The translations under genes and the position numbers were made by a program. From assembly GCA_013817555.1 (NCBI GenBank), contig JACDCN010000110.1, positions 1 to 6,982 on the forward strand: a stretch of 6,982 nucleotides of DNA, written 5' to 3'. Position 1 is the stretch's first letter, and each line of letters begins with the position of its first letter. This document shows, piece by piece, positions 1-5,529 of the stretch. The notes beneath the pieces are model-generated. The model was not told the DNA's origin and searched no databases. It saw only the letters and a list, made by a program, of their open reading frames with translations. This DNA comes from Actinomycetota bacterium. Lineage in GTDB: Bacteria > Actinomycetota > Thermoleophilia > Gaiellales > Gaiellaceae.

Positions 1-317
1 GCCACGACCAGGGCGAAACGACGCGTCGCGCCCCCGCCGACCTTGTTCTGCGCTACGGCCTCGGCGTAAAACTCGGCCTCGAGGTACTCGAGCGTCAACG
101 CGAAGTTGAGGATCGCGATGTCACTCGCCGGAATCTGGGCGTTGGCGATGCGGGGGAACGCACCCGCGAACGCACCTGCCCCCAGCAACGCGCCAGCTCC
201 GACTCCGATCTTGCGGAGAAAGCCGCCGCGGGAGTCGAGACCTTCGAGCGCCTCGGCACCCGTCTCGGCAACGGCTCCGTCGCGGTCGAACTGTTCGAGC
301 AATGAAGCTGAACTCAT
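1..317 (-). CDS. Exported ferritin-like domain protein, 3' end outside window (partial)
   Basis: Reading leftward from the ATG at 317-315, the frame stays open for 105 codons to the window edge. The N-terminus has a polar stretch of about 28 residues, then a Tat-like motif SRGGFLRK (residues 29-36), a Gly/Ala-rich hydrophobic stretch (37-54) and a likely signal peptidase I site after ANA (58-60). The mature part begins SDIAILNFALTLEYLEAEFY (65-84), which resembles the first helix of the Ferritin_2 type of ferritin-like domain, where the Glu residues (about E78, E81) would be metal ligands. It is probably an exported metal-binding or oxidative-stress protein; the exact reaction cannot be told. 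The start is supported by AGAGGAG six bases upstream. Codon use looks native. It is divergent from tatA, which suits a Tat substrate, but the motif has RG instead of the twin Arg. The family call rests on about 40 mature residues. Confidence 0.8.
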   Translation of the reverse strand, partial: MSSASLLEQFDRDGAVAETGAEALEGLDSRGGFLRKIGVGAGALLGAGAFAGAFPRIANAQIPASDIAILNFALTLEYLEAEFYAEAVAQNKVGGGATRRFALVV

Positions 318-323
318 CTATCG

Positions 324-330
324 CTCCTCT
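324..330 (-). promoter_or_regulatory. Ribosome binding site of the ferritin-like gene
   Basis: On the minus strand AGAGGAG lies six bases before the ATG at 317. It is a clear Shine-Dalgarno match and fixes the start of the partial gene. Confidence 0.75.
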
Positions 331-434
331 CGGACGACGTGGGCCAACCTCACCGAAGTAGCTGGTGCCCCCACTTCTCCATCGCTAAACCTGCACGATC
401 TCAGGAGCGAGGTTTCGACCAAGCGTGCGGGTGG

Positions 435-440
435 TATCTT
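435..440 (+). promoter_or_regulatory. Possible -10 box for the tatA operon, suggesting a leaderless transcript
   Basis: TATCTT fits the actinobacterial TANNNT -10 pattern and ends six bases before the tatA ATG at 447, so transcription could begin at or next to the start codon. There is no Shine-Dalgarno sequence between it and the ATG, which agrees with a leaderless message. The -35 side is weak: TTTCGA at 413-418 is at about the right distance. A six-base match in GC-rich DNA can occur by chance. Confidence 0.3.
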
Positions 441-446
441 GAGTCG

Positions 447-710
447 ATGCCTTTCGCCTGGTGGGAGCTGGTTCTTATTTTGCTCGTGTTGCTGCTCGTC
501 TTCGGGGCGAAGCGTCTGCCCGAGATGGGTCGGTCGCTCGGAAAGGGGATGCGCGAGTTCAAGGACTCCGTCTCCGGCCTGGACGACAGGGACGATAGGG
601 AGACGATTCACCCGCCTGCAGAGCTTCCCGCCGCTTCGTCGGATCCCGCCACACCCGCAGAGCCTCACGGCATTCCTGCCGAGGAGACCGAGCGGGAACG
701 CGTCTCGTAG
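447..710 (+). CDS. tatA: Sec-independent protein translocase subunit TatA
   Basis: This 87-residue protein has the TatA/E layout. A short N-terminus with a polar residue (E7) leads into one membrane helix (about 7-19), the F19-G20 hinge, an amphipathic helix with AKRLPEMGRSLGKGMREFK (21-39), and a disordered acidic and Pro-rich tail. TatA oligomers form the transport element that moves folded proteins across the cytoplasmic membrane after TatC binds the twin-arginine signal. The ATG at 447 is chosen because the frame upstream to the ATG at 339 encodes residues unlike any TatA N-terminus. No Shine-Dalgarno site precedes it, and a possible leaderless promoter does. tatC follows 10 bases after the stop. 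No separate TatB is present, so this TatA may serve both roles, as in many Gram-positive bacteria; a tatB elsewhere in the genome cannot be excluded. Confidence 0.93.
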   Translation: MPFAWWELVLILLVLLLVFGAKRLPEMGRSLGKGMREFKDSVSGLDDRDDRETIHPPAELPAASSDPATPAEPHGIPAEETERERVS

Positions 711-720
711 CGAGCGGCGC

Positions 721-1509
721 ATGCCCCAGTGGCGTCGGTGGCTTCCGCGCCGCCTCACTCACGGTGAGGAGGCCACGCTCGTCGAGCATCTGGACGAGCT
801 CCGCAGCCGGCTGATCCTCTGCCTGTTCGCGATCGTCCCGGCGTTCGCCATCGCCTTCGCATTCCACGAGGACATCATCGTGTGGCTGACCGGGCCACTC
901 CCCGACGACAAGAATCTCGTCACCTTCGGCGTCACCGAGCCATTCACGACTTCCGTGAAGGTGAGCGTCATCGCTGCGATCGCGCTCGTCCTGCCGGTGC
1001 TGCTGTGGCAGGTCTGGGCGTTCTTCGCCCCCGCTGTCGCCCCGAACTTCGAGCGCATCGCCTTGCTCTTCGTCGTCCTGGCGACTGCGCTCTTCGCCGC
1101 GGGCGTCGTCTTCATCTACTACGTCGTGCTTCCGCGCGCGCTCACCTTCCTGACGAACTACGACGACGAGCTCTACGACATCCAGATCCGTGCGAGCTAC
1201 TACTACACCTTCGTAGCCATGACTCTCCTCGGAGGCGGGTTGGCGTTCCTGATGCCGATCTTCGTGCTCGCGCTCGTGCGCCTGCGCATCTTGACGTCGA
1301 CGCGACTGCGCCAGAACCGCAAGATCGCGTTCGTGATCATGCTCGTGTTCGCCGCGCTGCTCCCGACCGTCGACCCGGTATCCCTGGCGTTCGAGATCAT
1401 CCCCCTCCTGCTCCTGTTCGAGCTCTCGATCTGGGCCGCGGTACTGATGGAGCGAAGATGGCCGGCTGAGTCCTGGGAGGAGGAGCTCGCGGAGCCCGAG
1501 ATCACGTGA
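721..1509 (+). CDS. tatC: Sec-independent protein translocase subunit TatC
   Basis: A 262-residue polytopic protein of normal TatC length with six membrane segments (about 31-48, 82-104, 112-137, 163-186, 201-217, 223-242). Family landmarks are the cytoplasmic HLDELRSRL (23-31), TEPF (72-75), the QVWAFFAP block (97-104) followed by E111 at the position of E. coli Glu103 in the signal-peptide site, VLPRALTFL (136-144), and D218 at the position of E. coli Asp211. TatC recognises twin-arginine signal peptides and nucleates the translocon with TatA. Two usually polar intramembrane positions, equivalent to E. coli Glu170 and Gln215, are Leu here (L177, L222). The frame is open far upstream, but TatC similarity begins near the ATG at 721, 10 bases after tatA; the Shine-Dalgarno site is weak. 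The stop overlaps the next gene's GTG by four bases. Confidence 0.95.
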   Translation: MPQWRRWLPRRLTHGEEATLVEHLDELRSRLILCLFAIVPAFAIAFAFHEDIIVWLTGPLPDDKNLVTFGVTEPFTTSVKVSVIAAIALVLPVLLWQVWAFFAPAVAPNFERIALLFVVLATALFAAGVVFIYYVVLPRALTFLTNYDDELYDIQIRASYYYTFVAMTLLGGGLAFLMPIFVLALVRLRILTSTRLRQNRKIAFVIMLVFAALLPTVDPVSLAFEIIPLLLLFELSIWAAVLMERRWPAESWEEELAEPEIT

Positions 1510-2804
1510 GAGTCCTCTCCGCGGACTGGGTTGTACCCGTCGAGAGCCCGCCGATCCGCGACGGCGCCGTGGCGATCGGCGACGACGGGCGGATCGTGAG
1601 CGTCGGGCTGGCCAGCGAACTCGGAGCGGGCGAGCACTTCCCGGACGCGGTCATTCTCCCCGGTTTCGTCAACGCTCATACGCACCTCGAGTACGCCGCG
1701 TATGCAGGTTTCGGAGACGGACTTTCGTTCGGGCTCTGGATCGCCCTGCACGTGGAGCGAAAGGCGCGAATCGGCTTCGACGAGATGGAGGCGATCTCGC
1801 GCCTCGGGGCGCTCGAATGCCTGCGTTCCGGCATCACCACGGTCGGAGACTGCAGCTTCAGTGGGGCCGCCGCGACCGCATGTGCCGAGCTCGGGCTCAG
1901 CGCGATCGTCTTTCTCGAGGTCTTCGGAAGGGATGAGTCCGCTCTTCGAGACCGGTTCGAGCCGACGCGCGAGCGCATCGCCGGGTCGCTGTCGGATCGC
2001 GTGCTGCTCGGAATCTCACCGCATGCGCCCTATACATGCACGCTCGACCTGTATCGCGCGTGCGCCGAGCTCGGCCTTCCCATCGCAACGCACTTGGCGG
2101 AGAGCCAGGCAGAGAACGATTACCTCCGAACCGGAGGAGGAACCTGGCAGGAGTTCGCAGAGATGCTCGTGCCTCCCCTCGGAACGACCGGTATCCGTGC
2201 GCTCGCCGACGCAGACCTGCTCCGCCCACACGTGCTCGCGGCTCACTGCGTGCAGGCGGACGCGGAAGAGATCGAGCTCCTGGCGGCCAACGACGTCGCG
2301 GTCGCGCATTGCCCTCGCTCCAACGGGTTTCTCGGCTGCGGCGTGGCTCCGCTCAGCGCTCTCCGTGAGGCCGGAGTGCGCGTCTGCATCGCGACCGACA
2401 GCCCGGCGTCGACTCCGTCGTTCGACATGTTCGACGAGATGCGCGCCGCGATCATCGGCGCGCGAGCTCGTGAGCGGCGCCCGGATGCGCTCTCTGCCGC
2501 GGATGCCCTCGAGCTCGCGACCCTCGGTGGGGCGCGCGCTCTCGGACTCGACACCGAGATCGGATCCATTGCGACTGGGAAGTGGGCGGATCTCACCGTT
2601 CTCTCGCTCGCCGCAACACCCCATCTGCCGTGGGAAGATCCCGTTACGGCGACAGTTCTCGGAGGCTCGCCCGAGTACGTCGTCGCTACGCTCGTCTCCG
2701 GCAAAACCCGCTACGAGAAGGGAGGGAAGACATGGCTCGAGCTGATCGACGTCGCGCGGAGCGCGCGCGGCCGGCTCCTCCTGCACGCCGACAGGCCGTC
2801 GTGA
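1506..2804 (+). CDS. Amidohydrolase of the TRZ/ATZ (COG0402) family, probable deaminase; aminodeoxyfutalosine deaminase-like
   Basis: This 432-residue cytoplasmic enzyme has the full metal-dependent amidohydrolase barrel. Visible are the HxH pair H58/H60 in NAHTHLEY, SPHAPYT (171-177), H196 and E199 in THLAES, AAHC with H247, HCPRSN (268-273), and TDSP with the metal-binding D298 followed by DEMR (310-313). The small N-terminal (1-54) and C-terminal (about 350-410) strands form the composite sandwich domain. These motifs are those of MTA/SAH deaminases, TRZ/ATZ chlorohydrolases and 6-aminodeoxyfutalosine deaminase of the menaquinone pathway. The HLE-Y after the first His pair and SPHAPYT recall the last, but the substrate cannot be fixed from sequence alone. 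The start is the GTG at 1506, overlapping the tatC stop as GTGA. GGAG at 1491-1494 is an imperfectly spaced ribosome site, so translational coupling is likely. The end overlaps a possible GTG start of the next gene. Confidence 0.88.
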   Translation: MRVLSADWVVPVESPPIRDGAVAIGDDGRIVSVGLASELGAGEHFPDAVILPGFVNAHTHLEYAAYAGFGDGLSFGLWIALHVERKARIGFDEMEAISRLGALECLRSGITTVGDCSFSGAAATACAELGLSAIVFLEVFGRDESALRDRFEPTRERIAGSLSDRVLLGISPHAPYTCTLDLYRACAELGLPIATHLAESQAENDYLRTGGGTWQEFAEMLVPPLGTTGIRALADADLLRPHVLAAHCVQADAEEIELLAANDVAVAHCPRSNGFLGCGVAPLSALREAGVRVCIATDSPASTPSFDMFDEMRAAIIGARARERRPDALSAADALELATLGGARALGLDTEIGSIATGKWADLTVLSLAATPHLPWEDPVTATVLGGSPEYVVATLVSGKTRYEKGGKTWLELIDVARSARGRLLLHADRPS

Positions 2805-2815
2805 TCGAGGACGAC

Positions 2816-3565
2816 ATGTTCTTCCCCAAGCTGCGCCGGAACGCGAAGTGGATGTTCCTGTTCCTCGCACTCGTTTTCGGGCTCGGCTTCGTAGGCTTCG
2901 GTGTCGGCGCCGGCGGCGTCGGCATCGGTGACGTCTTCCGCGGCGGCGCCGGCAGCTCGGGCGTGCCGTCTATCGACGACGCGGAGAAACGCGTTTCGGA
3001 AAACCCTCGTGATGCAGCCGCGTTCCGCGATCTTGCGACGGCGCACCAGGCCGAGGGAAACACGGACGATGCGATCGAGGCCCTCGAGAGTTTCGTCGCC
3101 CTCAAGCCGAAGAACGCCCCCGCTCTCGTCGACCTCGCAAGCCTCTACCTCGTCAAGCTCGAGGAGGCACAGCAGCGCGCGCAAGTGGCCAACGCTCGCG
3201 CCGCCTACCTGGCGCCTGGCGCGACCATCGCCTCGATCACACAGTTCGGCGGCAGCGCGCTCGAGCCTGATCCCATCTCTAGCGCGGTCAATAGTCAGCT
3301 CTCGGGGATCGTCCAAGCGGAGCTCGGTATCGCCCAGCAAGCGGCATCCCAGGCGGTCGATGCATACAGACGCCGTGCTGCGACCGAACCGCGCAACGCC
3401 CTCTATCAGCTCGAGCTCGCCCAGACCGCCGAGTCGGCGAGCGACGCTACCACGGCGATCGCCGCATACGAGAAGTTCCTCGTCCTCGAGCCCGACGACC
3501 CGAATGCGGTCGACGTCAAACGGCGCTTGAAGCAGCTGCGCGCTGCAACCAGCGCTACGGGTTAG
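2816..3565 (+). CDS. Membrane-anchored tetratricopeptide repeat protein
   Basis: The 249-residue product begins MFFPKLRRNAKW, a basic segment before a single membrane helix (about 11-30). A Gly-rich linker (30-50) follows, then an all-helical region with TPR pairs at about 67-100 (AAFRDLATAHQAEG then DDAIEALESFVALKP), a longer irregular pair (102-135), and a C-terminal unit (about 193-228, NALYQLELAQ to YEKFLVLEPDD). TPRs bind other proteins; the basic N-terminus and likely N-in topology would put the repeats outside the membrane, inferred. The ATG at 2816 has GAGG five bases upstream. An in-frame GTG at 2801 would add five residues and overlap the previous stop as GTGA, the same junction used at tatC/amidohydrolase, so it is a real alternative. 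A role in assembling the neighbouring cytochrome c or another envelope complex is possible but not shown by sequence. Confidence 0.82.
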   Translation: MFFPKLRRNAKWMFLFLALVFGLGFVGFGVGAGGVGIGDVFRGGAGSSGVPSIDDAEKRVSENPRDAAAFRDLATAHQAEGNTDDAIEALESFVALKPKNAPALVDLASLYLVKLEEAQQRAQVANARAAYLAPGATIASITQFGGSALEPDPISSAVNSQLSGIVQAELGIAQQAASQAVDAYRRRAATEPRNALYQLELAQTAESASDATTAIAAYEKFLVLEPDDPNAVDVKRRLKQLRAATSATG

Positions 3566-3576
3566 ACTCGCCCTCA

Positions 3577-4266
3577 GTGAGGGGCGCCGCCTTTTCGAGC
3601 TCGGTCTGCGCGGCGATAGTGATCTTTGTCCTCGGGGGCTGCGGTACCGGCGGGTACACGGACGAGGGCAGTCAAGGAGCCGGCAAGCAGCTCTTCCTCG
3701 ACGCGAACTGCGGCGCCTGTCACACCCTCGCCGATGCGGGCACGAGGGGAATTATCGGGCCAAATCTCGACGACGCCTTCGCCCAGGCGCGCGTGGACGG
3801 CATGACGTCAGAGACCTTCACCCAGGTCGTCGCCGCTCAGATTCGCTTTCCCATCGAGGAAACGTCGACCGGTACGCCGGGAATGCCCGGGGTCCACGAG
3901 ACGCTGCCGGAGTGCGAGGAAGTCGAGGGAGGCGTCTTTTGCGTCCGCGACCAGGACCGAGCCGTGAGCGACATCGCCGTCTACGTCGCAGCGGTCGCCG
4001 GAACCGGCACTGCGCCCCCGGAACAGCCGGCGCCTACCGACGGGAAGTCGATTTTCACCGCCAACTGCGCCCAGTGCCATGTGCTGGCCGCTGCGGACAC
4101 CAGCGGAACGATCGGGCCCAACCTCGATCAGTCAAAGCCATCGAAAGCGCTCGCCACCGAGCGCGTGACGAACGGTCAGGGCGTGATGCCCTCATTCAAG
4201 AACTCGCTGGACGCCGCACAGATCGAGGCAGTGGCCGAGTACGTCTCCTCGGCAGCCGGTAGATGA
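3577..4266 (+). CDS. Lipoprotein with two cytochrome c domains
   Basis: The 229-residue protein starts with a short signal peptide and lipobox LGGC, with C22 as the likely lipidated Cys, so it would sit on the outer face of the membrane. Two heme c domains follow: CGACH (45-49) and CAQCH (164-168). Each has a GPNLD segment (61-65, 180-184), and likely distal Met ligands are M103 (PGMPG) and M204 (GVMPSF). The first domain carries an extra stretch with C113 and C122, unusual for a small cytochrome c and able to form a disulfide. A Pro/Ala linker (about 143-154) joins the domains. It probably carries electrons in the respiratory chain, plausibly to the cytochrome oxidase encoded convergently next door. 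GTG at 3577 is the start that gives a complete signal peptide. It lies 11 bases after the TPR gene and has no Shine-Dalgarno site. Confidence 0.9.
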   Translation: MRGAAFSSSVCAAIVIFVLGGCGTGGYTDEGSQGAGKQLFLDANCGACHTLADAGTRGIIGPNLDDAFAQARVDGMTSETFTQVVAAQIRFPIEETSTGTPGMPGVHETLPECEEVEGGVFCVRDQDRAVSDIAVYVAAVAGTGTAPPEQPAPTDGKSIFTANCAQCHVLAAADTSGTIGPNLDQSKPSKALATERVTNGQGVMPSFKNSLDAAQIEAVAEYVSSAAGR

Positions 4267-4280
4267 AACGCAGTTGGCGG
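4267..4280. other. Convergent gene junction with no visible terminator
   Basis: Only 14 bases separate the stops of the two-heme cytochrome and of the membrane USP-like gene, which face each other. I see no GC-rich stem followed by a T-run here or within about 40 bases on either side. The two transcripts probably overlap or end by a factor-dependent mechanism. Confidence 0.5.
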
Positions 4281-4910
4281 TCACCCGTCCAGGTCGACGA
4301 CGACGTGCATGACCGGGACGTCGTAGCGCTCGCGTAGCGCACTGACGACACCCCGCTCGAGCCAGTTCGACCGCCCCTCGGGATGCGTGGACACGATCAG
4401 CTCGTTGGGTCGAAACAGCCGCACGGCATCCTCGACCGCGACGAGCGGATCGACGTCGCCTATGTCGCCCTGCGCCTCGATACCTATCGAAGAGAGGCGC
4501 TCTATCGTCGCGCGAAGACGGCCCTGCGCTGCCTTCCGCGCTGGATCCTCATCCGACGTCCAGGTCTTGAGCCGCGAGTTCAATGCCGGACAGACGACGT
4601 AGAAGAGCGACTTTCCCGCCAGCGCGAGCTCGCCGATCGCCTCCATGAGCTCGTCGCCCCCGACGGTCTCGTTCGCGACGACCAGCACTCGCTTCTCGTC
4701 GGAAGGGCCGAAGTGCTCGATGTGCTCTTTCGGCGGGCTCGGCCCGCGCTGGCGCGTGTAGGCCCAGACCGCGGCGGCCGAGAGCGCGAGGAAGGCGAGG
4801 AGGCCGAGCCACGGGTTGATCCACGACGCCCCTACGATTAGCGCGAACGCGCCGATCGACATCAGGAGGAAGCGGAACGCCGCGTCCTCAGTGCGAAAGG
4901 GGCTTTCCAC
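4281..4910 (-). CDS. Two-helix membrane protein with a C-terminal USP-like domain
   Basis: The 209-residue protein opens MESPFRTEDAAFRF, then has two hydrophobic helices (about 12-31 and 33-51) split by a short Asn-Pro turn, a basic Pro-rich linker (52-64), and one alpha/beta domain (74-207). That domain begins RVLVVANETVGGDEL (74-88), has a D-P motif (D154-P155), the block LIVSTHPEGRSNWLER (171-186), and ends VPVMHVVVD. It matches, segment by segment, each half of the tandem protein encoded between ctaD and ctaE. The helices would hold the domain on the cytoplasmic side by the positive-inside rule. It is the last gene visible in the oxidase operon, 7 bases after ctaE, a place where actinobacteria often have a small membrane subunit IV. 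I see no proof it is that subunit. The GTG start at 4910 has no good ribosome site; coupling to ctaE is likely. Confidence 0.82.
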   Translation of the reverse strand: MESPFRTEDAAFRFLLMSIGAFALIVGASWINPWLGLLAFLALSAAAVWAYTRQRGPSPPKEHIEHFGPSDEKRVLVVANETVGGDELMEAIGELALAGKSLFYVVCPALNSRLKTWTSDEDPARKAAQGRLRATIERLSSIGIEAQGDIGDVDPLVAVEDAVRLFRPNELIVSTHPEGRSNWLERGVVSALRERYDVPVMHVVVDLDG

Positions 4911-4917
4911 CTAGTTC

Positions 4918-5529
4918 TCAGATGAGATAGACGACGGAGTAGACCACGATCCACATCACGTCGACGAAGTGCCAGTAGATCCCCGGCAGCTCGACGCCGA
5001 GGTGGTGCTCGGGCGTGAAATGTCCGCGGAAGCCGCGAACGATGACCATCCCGAGCAGGGTCAGACCGACGAAGACATGGGCGCCGTGTAGCCCGGTGAG
5101 CCCGAAGAAGACCGAGGCGAACGCTCCGTCCCCGGTGTTGAAGCCGACGTTCAGGTACTCGACCGCCTGCGTGAATAGGAAGGCAAGGCCCATCGTGAAC
5201 GTCAGCACCATCCCGGCGAGGAACGCCTTCCGATTGCCGCGCTTGATCGACTGCAGCGCCCAGTGCATCGTGAAGCTCGACGTGACGAGGATGGCCGTGT
5301 TCACTCCGGCCACGAAGACGGGGAAGTGATACGGCTCCGGCGGCCATTCGGAAGGCGCGCCGGGGTTCACGACGCGCACGAAGAAGTAGGCCGTGAAGAA
5401 CGAGCCGAACAGCATCGCCTCGGAGGCGATGAAGAGCAGCATCCCGAGCAGGCGTGCGTCGATGCGGGAGCTCTGGTTGGCCTCGGGCGGGCCGTGGTGG
5501 TCGTGGACGACTTCCGCGTGGCTCGTCAT
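4918..5529 (-). CDS. ctaE: Cytochrome c oxidase subunit III (five-helix type)
   Basis: At 203 residues this is the short bacterial form of subunit III with five helices. A His-rich tail (HAEVVHDHH, 4-12) precedes FIASEAMLFGSFF (33-45) with the conserved E37. Then come FTMHWA (86-91), FLFTQAVEY (117-125), LTGLHGAHV (144-152), and the C-terminal YWHFVDVMWIVVY (185-197). Subunit III binds the core of heme-copper oxidases in the cytoplasmic membrane and stabilises turnover. Its gene lies in one operon with ctaD. The ATG at 5529-5527 overlaps the stop of the tandem USP-like gene as ATGA, and AGAGG lies seven bases upstream, so the start is secure. The usual order places ctaE directly after ctaD; here a foreign-looking gene is inserted between them. 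Confidence 0.95.
   Translation of the reverse strand: MTSHAEVVHDHHGPPEANQSSRIDARLLGMLLFIASEAMLFGSFFTAYFFVRVVNPGAPSEWPPEPYHFPVFVAGVNTAILVTSSFTMHWALQSIKRGNRKAFLAGMVLTFTMGLAFLFTQAVEYLNVGFNTGDGAFASVFFGLTGLHGAHVFVGLTLLGMVIVRGFRGHFTPEHHLGVELPGIYWHFVDVMWIVVYSVVYLI

Larger units (their letters stand above)
318..446. promoter_or_regulatory. Divergent intergenic region between the ferritin-like gene and tatA
   Basis: These 129 bases lie between two divergent start codons, so promoters for both directions must lie here or upstream within the opposite gene. On the plus strand there is a TATCTT -10-like box close to tatA, listed separately. On the minus strand I found no convincing -10/-35 pair. No convincing operator palindrome was seen. 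The in-frame ATG at 339 upstream of tatA gives a leader with no TatA character, so I treat this stretch as non-coding. Confidence 0.5.

Noticed and set aside
321..410. 8-bp inverted repeat TCGCTCCT (321-328) / AGGAGCGA (403-410) in the divergent region
   Set aside because: One arm is simply the ribosome site of the ferritin-like gene, the arms are 74 bases apart and the match does not extend; chance is likely.
339..446. N-terminal extension of tatA from the ATG at 339
   Set aside because: The extra 36 residues do not look like TatA, whose membrane helix must lie at the very N-terminus.
106..720. Long upstream extension of the tatC frame
   Set aside because: It crosses the ferritin-like gene on the other strand and all of tatA. 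Its Pro/Arg/Ser-rich residues have no TatC character, which begins near the ATG at 721.
2016..2870. Open frame of 284 codons on the minus strand opposite the amidohydrolase
   Set aside because: Arg/Ser-rich composition and full overlap with a gene that has complete catalytic motifs mark it as a shadow.
2900..2960. GC-rich repeats of GGCGCCGGC type, possibly a structural element
   Set aside because: They encode the Gly-rich linker of the TPR protein; codon use explains the repetition.
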